Shown here in pieces: positions 44,901 through 52,775 of a stretch of 64,000 bases of DNA (its first letter is position 1; the number at the start of each line of letters is the position of its first letter). Under the pieces are notes generated by a model, which was not told the origin of the DNA, searched no databases, and worked only from the letters and a program-made list of their open reading frames with translations. The stretch is taken from assembly GCA_947305795.1 (NCBI GenBank), contig CAMZEK010000001.1, forward strand, positions 1 through 64,000, in the 5' to 3' direction. The stretch comes from an uncultured Bacteroidales bacterium. Lineage in GTDB: Bacteria > Bacteroidota > Bacteroidia > Bacteroidales > F082. The position numbers and the translations under genes are program-made.

Positions 44901-47900
44901 ACCTTGGGTTACATCACCGATGAAGACGAAAACTATAACACCTTCACCGCCATTCAAGGTTTTACTGTCACTGGATACTTCGATGTTGAATCGATGCATC
45001 AAGCTGCCCCCATTGATTTAATTGAGTTACCCGCCAATGCCGCACGCCTAGTCTTCCACACGAACTTCAGCAGTGTTACTCACTGCCACATTGATGACGT
45101 TGTGGTTTCGCTGACCCCCTGCTCTGCTCCCACCGCCTTAGGCGCCGACAACATCACCGCCTCCTCTGCCACACTGTACTGGACGGCCAACGGCGGCGAA
45201 TCAGAATGGACGGTCTATTACAAGAAAGCCTCTGATAATGACTTCACCGAGGTGACCGACGTGACCGACAACCCATACACGCTGGAAGGCCTGAGACCCG
45301 GCACTGACTATGAATACTATGTGGTGGCCCACTGCTCCGCTGACGCGGCAAGCAACCCTTCCAGGACGTTCAGCTTCACCACCACCTGCGATGTCTCCTT
45401 CCCGTGGAGCGAGGACTTCGAAAAATATGACATCGGCTCAACACCTAATTGTTGGGACAACAGTGCTTCAACCTCCCCAACGCTTGGATACGATCCCCAA
45501 TACATCTGGGGCGTTTACCGCTATCAAGGGAACAAGATGCTCTACATGAATAACTATGAGGCGGAATCCGGTTCGGCACTCATCAACACGCCCACAATCA
45601 CACTGCCATCGGATGGAATAACCTGTCTCAGATTCGATTATTCCCACGATGCATCGTGCGGCCCGCTCACAGTGAAAATCTCAGAAGATGGTGGAACCAC
45701 GTTTGTTGATCTGAAATCGTTTACCAACGACGACGCATCCTACTCTTTCTACCACCCTGAAGGGTTTGTTGGAGTCTCCATCCCATTGACAGCGTATGCC
45801 GGCAAGTCGGTAATCGTTCAGTTCTATGCCAACGCCAACTATGACGACGGCGCCATCTTTGTGGACAACGTTGAAATCGGCAACCTCTCGGTGAACGGCA
45901 ACGAATACACCATCAATGATGCCGCAGGCTGGAACCTGTTCTGTGACGCCTTGCAGGACAACGACACCTACAACCGCTTCTACGGAAAGACCGTGAAACT
46001 CGGCGCGGACATCACCGTCACGCGCATGGCCGGCAGCAGCGGCCACGACTTCAAGGGCACCTTCGACGGACAAGGCCACACGCTGACCCTCGCCTACGGC
46101 ACCGCCGGGAACCCCCTCTCTGAGGAGTATGCCGCACCCTTCCGCTACGTGGAGAACGGTGCCCACATCCACAGCCTCAACGTGGAAGGCCACATCTACA
46201 CCTCCAACAAATATGCCGGCGGCATCGTCGGCTGCCAGTGGGGCACCGTCAGCGTCAGCAACTGCCGCAGCGGCGTCATCATCCACAGCAGCAAGAGCGG
46301 CGACGGCACCCACAGCGGCATCGTGGCCAACCAGCGCGGCGGCGCACTCACCGTGAGCGGCTGCGTCTTCGACGGACGGATGCTCACCACCAACGGCACC
46401 ACCCAGTGCAGCGGCCTGGTAGGCTACCACAACAACGGCACCTGCACCATCAGCGACTGCCTCTATACCCCTGCTGACGTCACCCTGGCCGAGGGCGAGA
46501 CCTACATCACCGACGGAGCCACCTTCTGCCGCAACTACAGCGGCACGCCCGCCAACTGCTATTACACCGAGGCGCTCGGTGAGGCGCAAGGCCAGCTGGC
46601 ATACAGCATCACCAGCGAGGATGTCGTCCCTGCTTTCGCAGGAGAAGCCACCGAATATGACGTGAGCGGCCTCACTACCTGCGGCACGGGACTTCAGTAT
46701 GGCAATATACTTTATGCAGGCCACGAAGAGGAAGTGAGCCTCACCCTCATGACCACAGCAGGCTTCTCCGTCGGCGCGGCCACCTACACCCCCGAAGGCG
46801 GCACGGCAGCGGAACTCACCCCCGTCAACGGGGTGTATTCCTTCACCATGCCTGATGCCAATGTCATCATTGACGCGACCGAATACCTCATCCTGAACGC
46901 CACCGAATGGGATCATTTCTGTGACGCCTTGGAGGACAACGACACCTGGAACCGCTTCATCGGAAAGACCGTGAAACTCGGTGCCGACATCAGCGTCACG
47001 CGCATGGCGGGCAGCAGCACCCACGACTTCATGGGCACCTTCGACGGTCAGGGCCACACGCTTACCCTCGCCTTCGGCACCGCCGAGAGCCCCATTACTG
47101 AGGAATACGCCGCGCCCTTCCGTAACGTCGAGAACGGCTGCGTGATTGAGAACCTGCATGTCGACGGCACTATCACGACCGCCAACAAGTACGCCGCAGG
47201 CATCGTCGCCCAACAGTTTGGCGCCGTCACCATCCGCAACTGCCGCTCGAGCGTCACCATCCAGAGCAGCGTTGAGGGCGACGGCACCCACGGTGGACTT
47301 GTCGGCGTCAAGGGCAACAGCAACTACGCCAATCTCACCATCGAGGGCTGCACGTTCGACGGCAAGATAGTCAGCACTGGCGCTACGGCCACCACCGACT
47401 GCGGTGGTTTTGTGGGCTGGCGCAGCAACAGCGGCTCGCTCACCATCACCAACAGCCTCTATGCCCCGACAGCCGACAACAACGCCGTCTCCAGCGGAGC
47501 CACCTTCGCCCGCAACTGGACGATGCCCGACGATGCCAACTGCTACTACACCGAGACGATGGGCGCCGCGCAAGGCCAGCTCGTACTCTCCAGCCCGGCA
47601 GCGTCGCCCGTAGGCGAAGCCATCGCCACTTACGACGTGAGCGGCCTCACTTTCTACAGCAACGGCGTCCTGTTCGGCGAGGTGTTCTATTATAATCCCG
47701 CCAATACCTTCACGCACGTCATCGCCGGCTACGGCGAAGGCACTGACGGGTGGAACTTGATTGCCTCGCCTTTGCTCGGCGAAACCAGTCCGGAAGCGGT
47801 GGCTGGCATGACGGACAACGCTTTCGACCTCTACCGGTTCAATCCCACCGCCGACTTGGAATGGGAAAACTGGAAGAAGGAGGGCGAACACTACCACTTC

Positions 47901-48869
47901 GGCCTTGAAAACGGCAGAGGCTATCTCTATGCCAGCCAAGAGGGGACGACACTCACCTTCTTCGGCGAATTCAACACGGACGCCGAGAAGACCCTGAGCG
48001 ACCTTCCACAAGGATACAACCTCGTTGGCAATCCGTTCATCGTCAACGCCTACGTCAACAAGCCCTATTATACGCTGGACGAGAGCGGCTCCGTCGTAGT
48101 GGCCACGCAGGTTCCCACCACGACGGCCATCAGGCCTTGCAACGGCATCATCGTGGAAGTCACCGAGGCCTCGCCGACGGTCGTTTTCAGCACCTCGGTC
48201 CCCGAAGCCGCCAACAACAACGGCGGGTTGCAAATCGCCCTTGAGCAGACCAGCACCCGAGGCAATGCGCTATTGGACAACGCCATCGTGAGCTTCAATG
48301 AAGGCGAACAGCTCGGCAAGTTCTACTTCGGCGAGCAGAACGCCAACATCTACCTCCCGCAGAACGGCAAGGACTTCTCCATCGCCTTCAGCGAAAAGCA
48401 AGGCGAGATGCCCGTCAATTTCAAAGCGAAGGAAAGCGGCTCTTACACCATTTCGGTGAATCCCGAGGGCGTGGAGCTGGCTTATTTGCACCTGATTGAC
48501 AACCTCACGGGTGCGGATGTCGACTTACTTCACCCCAACGCCGTCATTGCGGGCGAAGACCCGCAATCTCCTACGCCTATGTACACCTTCCAAGCCAAAA
48601 CGACGGACTACGAAAGCCGTTTCAGGTTGGTGTTTGTTGCCAAGGACGGCCCTTCGACAGGCTCAGGGACCTTTGCCTTCATCAGCGACGGCAACATCAT
48701 CATCACCGCCGACGGAGCATTACAGGTGATTGACATGATGGGACGGGTTATCGTTTCTCGTAGCGAAAACACACGGTATGTCTCTACGGCGGGAATGACA
48801 CCTGGTGTGTATGTCCTGCGCCTCATCAACGGCAATGAGGTGAAGGTGCAGAAGATTGTGGTGGAATAA
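38910..48869 (+). CDS. Giant modular T9SS surface protein, 3319 residues
   Basis: A signal peptide (1-30, ...STLWGQ) is followed by a beta-sandwich (about 31-225) and four tandem FN3 domains (about 230-590). After these come MAM-like 'choice-of-anchor J' modules near 594, 839 and 997, with an FN3 at 744-837. A GLUG-type beta-solenoid region spans about 1156-1369 (FLGTFDGDGHTISGI). Then four anchor-J modules alternate with FN3 domains (about 1370-2324; EDFQSYN..., EDFESYD...). Two solenoid repeats follow (about 2327-2590 and 2661-2914, GTFDGQGHTLTL twice) with an InlB-like strand between. The C-terminus is a beta region and a T9SS sorting domain (about 3261-3319, ending VQKIVVE). No catalytic motif was seen, so an adhesin or surface-layer role is inferred. 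It holds a short dispersed repeat at 48650 and a recently duplicated FN3. Confidence 0.88.
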   Translation: MNISTLKNKTKRAVLLLLLAILSVSTLWGQETTTVTIGENNSSFDSNLPFRFGIDYSLTQQIYTSDEIGMPGFITAISFYCKTIYDFHVGNYFNERVEIYLKHTNQDGFESESDMVPVSSSDLVYDGYFEIGYYNMPMEGWEGWVTLTLDTPFPYDGTRNLLVCCYDPNNFYRGENIVSLTSNNNSYTQQYTYSSISFFDNVYFSLDSPDNTDLDLNTYRSTIQFNIQPNNTPQPLNLTASDVTDISARLTWEAPITNEPVTGYSYQYKESSDNWIYIEDEYITSDTFVSLNVMYDKYYQFRVRTLYENTASDYVYTNFHTYAIYLPNLTVSNVTDCQATLTWNAPETAFTLTGYAYTYTQANSGVWNGGNTTNTTVTLTGLEGGTRYLFYAKALFSDHDSPYYQSAIGFTTLAITLPNLAVSEITDQSATLTWEVPETPYTITGYTYQYKKTTDAGWSAEITTTDTFAALSGLSGGTEYQFRAKVLFSDHEGTYTDIGFTTLAITLPNLAVSEITDQSATLTWEVPETPYTITGYAYQYKETTDADWSIETINSNTSVTLSGLSNLTEYQFRAKVLFSDHEGVYTDIGFTTTISLPYECGFENGMDGWRMVDVNTGSGITTDYHYNGERSFRFQDFITGEHDPQYLISPPIPNADGLIVSFYHFTASSIRPSFQIGYSTTSNDPASFTWIETITTSYQQWNNYEHIFPEGTKYVAISYDYVDYYTNYRIYLDDFSFTEYSPYPKPTSLTVSNLTDQSATLMWTAPNTDQTVTGYAYQYKRAADAAWSAETTVNATSVTLNGLSINTTYDFRVKALYEGGNASNYTTVFKFLTENVMESLPHYQGFEDGMGGWRIVDGHPNTGIPGITVNRYTVDCIHTGDRGFRFHYGSETPPQYLISPQFDGSSAILASFYYINYSYTENGHINSYTAGFQVGYSTTNKNLDAFTWGDTITSSHQWQQYSEVFPIGTKYVAVKWIDGYYLFLDDFSLENPCDEITVDPSYSLTENFESDVFPPLCWDNPSIFEENITKQWMRSTSCSHSGNASAYCSYSGHNYYLKMPSFYLAENADKARLTFWSMHRPSASNNYGNCSVVLIDGNNETELWTSDVTSIQEDVWYETNIDLAAYTGQNISLAFKYEGNISSYWYVDDVEVSVPWLGNGTEQNPYLITTTEQLERLAEWVNNGNDFNGKYFRLANDLNYNNTANNHTPIGNGSYRFLGTFDGDGHTISGIRISGSDSYLGVFGGCNGGMVKNLTLTDAQISGDSRVGGIVGDNYLGTVENCHVTNSTLSGSGQYIGGAVGWNDRGTLSGNTVFFATVSAGGGAILGTNQNGTLNYNFYFNCTVDGVADATNVGTDSGDITTHYGAAHGIWKEDFQSYNYNQNIVPIGWDNSASTSSTLSSEPEYLWGVYYDQGNEMLRMLNHYVQTGTAIINTPMIVLPSEETIELLFYYSHRASCGPFTVKISVDGGATFVNLASYDITSSYKWQTPGEFTKTRILLTEYAGQTVMLQFYAEADNGDGAIFVDNIEIRPAPTCTFPINLGTNNITAFSAQLSWTANSGENEWTVYYKKATDNDFTEVTGVTDNTYTLEGLSPDKDYECYVVANCTADDASEPSNMHYFHTECDVISSFPWIEDFESYDNSAIPNCWDNSASTAQGYSSAYIWDIHVFGGNKMIVMDNHMSSGTALINTPVIVLPSDEAFDLYFNYSHRASCDPMKVKISVDGGATFVELASFGNLTSTISADDPGEFIRVLIPLAEYAGQSVIIQFYAEPRYEIYYGEGAIFVDDVEVSASSECRIPTSLFAYNITNNTAELNWEANNGETEWTVCYKKATDSNYTTLTGVTDNPYTLEGLTGITDYDCYVVAHCSANSTSEPSKTLRFSTADPFTVTAESPFIEDFESYTGAYDNYQLPHVLPPYWDAANLQNTNQPNYTTYLPHILAAHSGSNYYNFDNSQVLYFSVHSDNCDIFAALPRFTNPLNQLQISFRYGIQTLGETLTLGYITDEDENYNTFTAIQGFTVTGYFDVESMHQAAPIDLIELPANAARLVFHTNFSSVTHCHIDDVVVSLTPCSAPTALGADNITASSATLYWTANGGESEWTVYYKKASDNDFTEVTDVTDNPYTLEGLRPGTDYEYYVVAHCSADAASNPSRTFSFTTTCDVSFPWSEDFEKYDIGSTPNCWDNSASTSPTLGYDPQYIWGVYRYQGNKMLYMNNYEAESGSALINTPTITLPSDGITCLRFDYSHDASCGPLTVKISEDGGTTFVDLKSFTNDDASYSFYHPEGFVGVSIPLTAYAGKSVIVQFYANANYDDGAIFVDNVEIGNLSVNGNEYTINDAAGWNLFCDALQDNDTYNRFYGKTVKLGADITVTRMAGSSGHDFKGTFDGQGHTLTLAYGTAGNPLSEEYAAPFRYVENGAHIHSLNVEGHIYTSNKYAGGIVGCQWGTVSVSNCRSGVIIHSSKSGDGTHSGIVANQRGGALTVSGCVFDGRMLTTNGTTQCSGLVGYHNNGTCTISDCLYTPADVTLAEGETYITDGATFCRNYSGTPANCYYTEALGEAQGQLAYSITSEDVVPAFAGEATEYDVSGLTTCGTGLQYGNILYAGHEEEVSLTLMTTAGFSVGAATYTPEGGTAAELTPVNGVYSFTMPDANVIIDATEYLILNATEWDHFCDALEDNDTWNRFIGKTVKLGADISVTRMAGSSTHDFMGTFDGQGHTLTLAFGTAESPITEEYAAPFRNVENGCVIENLHVDGTITTANKYAAGIVAQQFGAVTIRNCRSSVTIQSSVEGDGTHGGLVGVKGNSNYANLTIEGCTFDGKIVSTGATATTDCGGFVGWRSNSGSLTITNSLYAPTADNNAVSSGATFARNWTMPDDANCYYTETMGAAQGQLVLSSPAASPVGEAIATYDVSGLTFYSNGVLFGEVFYYNPANTFTHVIAGYGEGTDGWNLIASPLLGETSPEAVAGMTDNAFDLYRFNPTADLEWENWKKEGEHYHFGLENGRGYLYASQEGTTLTFFGEFNTDAEKTLSDLPQGYNLVGNPFIVNAYVNKPYYTLDESGSVVVATQVPTTTAIRPCNGIIVEVTEASPTVVFSTSVPEAANNNGGLQIALEQTSTRGNALLDNAIVSFNEGEQLGKFYFGEQNANIYLPQNGKDFSIAFSEKQGEMPVNFKAKESGSYTISVNPEGVELAYLHLIDNLTGADVDLLHPNAVIAGEDPQSPTPMYTFQAKTTDYESRFRLVFVAKDGPSTGSGTFAFISDGNIIITADGALQVIDMMGRVIVSRSENTRYVSTAGMTPGVYVLRLINGNEVKVQKIVVE
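40139..40540 (+). repeat. Recent tandem duplication of an FN3 unit (270-bp period)
   Basis: About 120 nt from 40139 recurs at 40409 with only a few changes (CCAACCTTGCCGTGAGTG..., then GACCAGTCGGCC). The period of 270 bp equals exactly 90 residues, one FN3 domain. Confidence 0.85.
48650..48671. repeat. Short dispersed repeat inside the giant surface gene
   Basis: CCCTTCGACAGGCTCAGGG plus ACC, read as PSTGSGT just before the sorting domain. It is the same element as in hydE at 31903, where the frame gives LRQAQG. Confidence 0.75.
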
Positions 48870-48905
48870 ACCTGATTTTCTTTGACAAACCGAAATAATC
48901 CCAGA

Positions 48906-48941
48906 GTGAGGTGACATTTTCTTGCCACCTCACTTTTTTTT
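48906..48941 (+). terminator. Terminator after the giant surface gene
   Basis: GTGAGGTG (48906-48913) pairs with CACCTCAC (48926-48933), followed by eight T residues. Confidence 0.85.
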
Positions 48942-48943
48942 CC

Positions 48944-48951
48944 TATTTTTG
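48944..48951 (+). promoter_or_regulatory. Bacteroidetes -7 promoter element
   Basis: TATTTTTG immediately after the terminator, 41 nt before the MBL-fold hydrolase start codon. Confidence 0.5.
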
Positions 48952-48992
48952 GGGTCAAATTAACTACGTTGAATCTAACGATTTCTTGAATC

Positions 48993-50405
48993 ATGAAAAT
49001 CAAGTTCATCGGTGCGGCCCAGGAAGTGACGGGCAGCAAGCACCTCATCACCACCGACCACGGCAAGAAAATCCTCTTGGACTGCGGCATGTTCCAGGGC
49101 AAGGGCCTCGAAACCGATGCGGCCAACCGCAACATCATGGTCAAGCCAGAGGAAATCGATGCCATCATCCTCACCCACTCCCATATCGACCATTGCGGAC
49201 TGATACCTTATTTCTATAAATTAGGTTTTCGTGGGCAGGTGATCTGCACCAAAGCCACGGAAGACCTCTGCAGCATCATGCTCCCCGACAGCGGTTTCAT
49301 CCAAGAGAACGATATGGTTTGGTTCAACAAGAAGCGCCGCCAACAGGGATTGCCCGCGTTGCAACCCATTTATACTGAGAAAGATGCGCGTGCTTCGTTA
49401 GAGTTGTTCATCGGCGTGGCCTACAACCGCTATTTCACTATCGACAACAATATCAAGGTGAAGTTCAACAACACCGGCCACCTTTTGGGTAGCGGCTGCG
49501 CCATCCTCGAAATCGACGAGGGCGGCAAGATGACCCGCATTGCCTACACAGGCGACATTGGGCGCGAGTACAACTACCTGCTGCGCTCGCCCGAGCCGTT
49601 CCCGCACTGTGACTACCTCATCACCGAGGCCACCTACGGCAACCGCCTCCACAGCGACCGAACCAACGCCGAGCAGCAACTGTTGGAAATCATCTACCAT
49701 ACCTGCGTGGAAAAACGCGGCAAGCTCATCATCCCCTCGTTCGCGGTCAGCCGCACGCAAGAAATTGTGTATCTGCTGAATAACTTCTACAACGAGGGCA
49801 AGCTACCCGAGAAGATTCCCGTATTTGTGGACAGTCCCCTGGCCGTCAACGCGACGGAGATTTTCCGCATGCACGTCGATTTGTTCAACGACGACGTGAA
49901 AGATGTCATCGAATACGACCCCGACCCCTTCGGCTTCAACAGTCTGACCTTCGTGCGCGACATCAACCAATCCAAGGCCTTGAACGCCCGCAAGGAACCG
50001 TGCATCATCATCTCCGCCTCGGGCATGATGGAGGCCGGTCGCGTGAAACATCATATCGCCAACAGCATCGAAAACCCGAAAAACTCGATTCTCGCTATCG
50101 GCTACTGCGCACCTACCACCTTGGGCGCCAAGCTCTTGTCCAATCCGAGGCCCGAAACGGTGTCCATCTTCGGCATGGAGCACGCTGTCAAGGCTGACAT
50201 CTACGAAATCGACGCCTTCAGCGGCCACGGCGACTACAAGGAAATGATTGATTACTTGAGCTGCCAAGACCCGAGCAAAATCAAAAAGACTTTCCTCGTG
50301 CACGGCGACCTTGAGGCGCAGCAATATTACAAGCGCCAACTACGCAAAGTCGGCTGGGACAACATCGTCATCCCCGAACCTGGCGAGGTGTTTGAACTGA
50401 AATGA
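48993..50405 (+). CDS. MBL-fold / beta-CASP metallohydrolase (RNA-specificity type)
   Basis: A 470-residue protein. The metal motif HSHIDH lies at residues 62-67 and LLGSGCAILEI and YTGDIGRE follow, as in the CPSF-like beta-CASP group. The beta-CASP insertion is around 240-360 (IPSFAVSRTQEIVYLLNNFY, PVFVDSPLAVNATEIF). The terminal motif AFSGHGDYKEMIDYL belongs to the 'RNA specificity' region. Such proteins may be RNA nucleases, but bacterial members of this type are poorly characterised. It stands alone between terminators. Confidence 0.88.
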   Translation: MKIKFIGAAQEVTGSKHLITTDHGKKILLDCGMFQGKGLETDAANRNIMVKPEEIDAIILTHSHIDHCGLIPYFYKLGFRGQVICTKATEDLCSIMLPDSGFIQENDMVWFNKKRRQQGLPALQPIYTEKDARASLELFIGVAYNRYFTIDNNIKVKFNNTGHLLGSGCAILEIDEGGKMTRIAYTGDIGREYNYLLRSPEPFPHCDYLITEATYGNRLHSDRTNAEQQLLEIIYHTCVEKRGKLIIPSFAVSRTQEIVYLLNNFYNEGKLPEKIPVFVDSPLAVNATEIFRMHVDLFNDDVKDVIEYDPDPFGFNSLTFVRDINQSKALNARKEPCIIISASGMMEAGRVKHHIANSIENPKNSILAIGYCAPTTLGAKLLSNPRPETVSIFGMEHAVKADIYEIDAFSGHGDYKEMIDYLSCQDPSKIKKTFLVHGDLEAQQYYKRQLRKVGWDNIVIPEPGEVFELK

Positions 50406-50410
50406 ATCGA

Positions 50411-50440
50411 AAAACGGTCGGATGGAAGTCCGACCGTTTT
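50411..50440. terminator. Bidirectional terminator
   Basis: AAAACGGTCGGA (50411-50422) pairs with TCCGACCGTTTT (50429-50440) around a six-base loop, between the convergent MBL hydrolase and lgt genes. Confidence 0.88.
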
Positions 50441-50443
50441 CAT

Positions 50444-51322
50444 TTATCCTTGACGCTCAAGCTTTTTCCGCTTCGCAAAACTCCACACAATCAGCACAAT
50501 ACCGACAATGACAAACGGCAGACTGAGCCATTGGCCCATGTCGAAGACCATGTTGCGCTCAAAGTCGACTTGTACGTTCTTCAGAAACTCGATGCAAATG
50601 CGCGAGCCGAAAATGATGATGAGGAAAGTGCCGAACATCAGGCCGGGCTGCTTGTGGGCGAGATCGCGCTTGTAATACATCCACAGCAGGATACCCAACG
50701 CAACAAGGCAGAAGAAGGCTTCGTAAAGTCCGGTCGGATGGCAAGGCAGCCATTGCTCTGGCGGACAGCAAGTTGCCCACGAGGTGCAGGCTGTATAGTT
50801 GTCGAAGGTGCCGCAAAACTGCTCCGTGCCACGCAAGAAGACAAAGCCCCATGGCAAGGAAGTCGGCGTGCCGTAAATCTCATGGTTCATCACATTGCCC
50901 AAGCGAATCAAAGCCCCTACGATGCACACCGCAATGACGATGCGGTCGAGAATCCAGATGTAGGGTTTCTTCACCTTGCGGGCGTAGAACCACAAGCCAA
51001 TCAAGATGCCGATGGCTCCGCCATGACTGGCCAAGCCGCCTTCCCAAACTTTCAGAATATCAAGCGGATGGGCCAGATATTCCTTCGGCTCATAGAACAG
51101 GCAATGGCCGAGGCGTGCGCCTATAATGGTGAATATCAGCATGTAAACGAACAGACGATCCATGTCGTCGTCCGACATTTTTTCCCTGCGATAAATCCGC
51201 CTCATGACGAAATAGCCAATGACAAAGCCCAAGGCCCACAGCAAGCCATACCAACGAACTTGCAAAGCCCCTAACTGAAATAGGACGGGATCGACATTCC
51301 AAGTGATGTAATTCAGTAGCAT
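50444..51322 (-). CDS. lgt: Prolipoprotein diacylglyceryl transferase
   Basis: A 292-residue polytopic inner-membrane enzyme with about seven membrane spans. Signature parts are LGALQVRWYGLLWALGFVIGY, GARLGHCLFYEP, HGGAIGILIGLW, and RLGNVMNHEIYG, which corresponds to the Lgt motif GRxGNFxNxE. It moves diacylglycerol from phosphatidylglycerol to the lipobox cysteine, the first lipoprotein maturation step. Clients in this window would include the lipoprotein at 3900 and the beta-mannosidase at 54086. A promoter element lies at 51339. Confidence 0.93.
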   Translation of the reverse strand: MLLNYITWNVDPVLFQLGALQVRWYGLLWALGFVIGYFVMRRIYRREKMSDDDMDRLFVYMLIFTIIGARLGHCLFYEPKEYLAHPLDILKVWEGGLASHGGAIGILIGLWFYARKVKKPYIWILDRIVIAVCIVGALIRLGNVMNHEIYGTPTSLPWGFVFLRGTEQFCGTFDNYTACTSWATCCPPEQWLPCHPTGLYEAFFCLVALGILLWMYYKRDLAHKQPGLMFGTFLIIIFGSRICIEFLKNVQVDFERNMVFDMGQWLSLPFVIVGIVLIVWSFAKRKKLERQG

Positions 51323-51338
51323 GATTCAAAAATTTGGG

Positions 51339-51346
51339 CAAAAGTA
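51339..51346 (-). promoter_or_regulatory. Possible -7 promoter element for lgt
   Basis: TACTTTTG on the minus strand, 16 nt upstream of the lgt start codon. Confidence 0.4.
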
Positions 51347-51392
51347 GAAAAAAATCGCGTCATGATGTAACTTTTTTGCCGTATCTTCGTAT

Positions 51393-51400
51393 TACCTTTG
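51393..51400 (+). promoter_or_regulatory. Possible -7 promoter element for the sigma factor gene
   Basis: TACCTTTG ends only 6 nt before the ATG at 51407. It would give a nearly leaderless mRNA; the nearby TATCTTCG at 51382-51389 is an alternative. Confidence 0.4.
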
Positions 51401-51406
51401 TAAAAG

Positions 51407-51907
51407 ATGGACAGGAGCCAATACAACCAATGCGTGGAACGCTACGCCGACGGACTTTTCCGCTTCGCGTTCTCCAACCTCCGCAACCGCGAGCAGGCCG
51501 AGGACGTGGTGCAGGAGAGTTTTGCCCGCGTTTGGGAAAAGGTCAAAACCGTGGACTTCGCCAAGGCGAAATCCTACCTCTTCACCACCGCCCACCACGC
51601 CATGATTGACGAAGTCCGTCAGCGACAACACTTTACGAGCATGGAAGACTTTTCGCCCACCACCGAGAAAACCGCCACAAGCCCATACCCCGATGTCAAC
51701 GACATCCTGCACAAGGCTTTGGCCACTTTGCCCGAAGCACAGCGCAGCACCTTGCTTTTGCGCGACTACGAGGGCTACAGCTACCAAGAAATCGGCGACA
51801 TCACGGGGATGAGCGAATCGCAAGTCAAAATCAGCATCTTCCGCGCCCGCACCGCACTGAAAAACTACCTGAAACGCATCGACAACCTAATCGACATCGA
51901 GCCATGA
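51407..51907 (+). CDS. ECF-type RNA polymerase sigma factor
   Basis: A 166-residue protein with sigma region 2 (about 5-70: YADGLFRFAFSNLRNREQAEDVVQESFARVWEKV) and region 4 (about 105-160: LATLPEAQRSTLLLRDYEGYSYQEIGDITGMSESQVKISIFRARTALKNYL). The missing region 3 marks an extracytoplasmic-function sigma factor. The start of the next gene overlaps its stop by 4 nt (ATGA), so the two are translationally coupled. Its target promoters cannot be read from this sequence. Confidence 0.92.
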   Translation: MDRSQYNQCVERYADGLFRFAFSNLRNREQAEDVVQESFARVWEKVKTVDFAKAKSYLFTTAHHAMIDEVRQRQHFTSMEDFSPTTEKTATSPYPDVNDILHKALATLPEAQRSTLLLRDYEGYSYQEIGDITGMSESQVKISIFRARTALKNYLKRIDNLIDIEP

Positions 51908-52728
51908 ACATCAACAACGACAACTACGAAGCCTATCTCCTTGATTATATGGATGGCAACCTCAGTCCCGACGCGATACGCCAACTGAAGGCCTTCGTCG
52001 TGGCCCAAGGCTTGAATTGGGACGAGCTCACCGAGGAGTTGCCCCGATTGGAAGCTCCAGCCGTGACATTTGGAGGCAAGGAAAGCCTGAAGAAACAGCG
52101 GGCTGTCGTACCGCTCTATGTCAAGGTCGCCTCGGCTGCCGCTGCCGCCGGACTGTTGCTCACCCTCACGCTGTGGCCAGAAAAACAATTGCCCAAGGTG
52201 GAGCCGATAGCCCATCTGAAGCCCATTGAAGCCAACCAGATTGAAACGTCGTCCGAACTGACGATTTTGCCCGTAAGCCCTATCCGTTTCATGGAACCAC
52301 GTGTCATCACCAAAACCAAAGAAAAGCCCATCATTCAAGAAAAGGTTGAAACACCGCTTTTGGCCGAATTACCCACGAAAAACGCCACCACCATCCCGAC
52401 CGATTTGCCTTTAGTCACTTTCAACAAACCCGATTTCGACCTTCTGGCATATCAGATGAACACCGACCTCGCCTTTGCCCTAATGGAAGAAACAGGTATT
52501 GACTATTTCGAAGATAGAGAGCAAGACCTTTCTTTGATTGGGAAAGCCATCTTTTGGATGACAAGAGGCCAACATACCAGCTTTGGCAGCTTGATTGGCT
52601 CTGGGTTACACAAGGCCAAGCAAAACCTCAGTGATGCTGCCACCGACTTCGCTTTAGCTACCTATCAACATGCCGACGAGCGGTTTGAAGAAACCAAGGA
52701 ACGATGGGAAGAAAAGCATGGAGAATAA
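51904..52728 (+). CDS. Putative anti-sigma factor, single-span membrane protein
   Basis: A 274-residue protein whose first 45 residues (YLLDYMDGNLSPDAIRQLKAFV) resemble the N-terminal part of Bacteroidetes anti-sigma factors. One membrane helix is at about 72-91 (VKVASAAAAAGLLLTLTLW), and the remaining 180 residues would be outside. No zinc-binding HxxxCxxC motif is present, so it is not a ZAS-type anti-sigma. Coupling with the sigma gene by ATGA overlap is the main evidence for the role. A terminator follows directly. Confidence 0.65.
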   Translation: MNINNDNYEAYLLDYMDGNLSPDAIRQLKAFVVAQGLNWDELTEELPRLEAPAVTFGGKESLKKQRAVVPLYVKVASAAAAAGLLLTLTLWPEKQLPKVEPIAHLKPIEANQIETSSELTILPVSPIRFMEPRVITKTKEKPIIQEKVETPLLAELPTKNATTIPTDLPLVTFNKPDFDLLAYQMNTDLAFALMEETGIDYFEDREQDLSLIGKAIFWMTRGQHTSFGSLIGSGLHKAKQNLSDAATDFALATYQHADERFEETKERWEEKHGE

Positions 52729-52729
52729 A

Positions 52730-52757
52730 AAAAATGCCGCTCGAAAGCGGCATTTTT
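52730..52757. terminator. Bidirectional terminator
   Basis: AAAAATGCCGCT pairs with AGCGGCATTTTT around a CGAA loop, ending the sigma operon and facing the convergent head-GIN gene. Confidence 0.88.
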
Positions 52758-52775
52758 CGTCTTGTCCCGTCAACC

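Noticed and set aside
45681-48233. 850-residue ORF antisense to the giant surface gene
   Set aside because: Ala/Val/Gly-rich product typical of the reverse frame of GC-rich repeated coding DNA; the forward frame has clear domains and a sorting signal.
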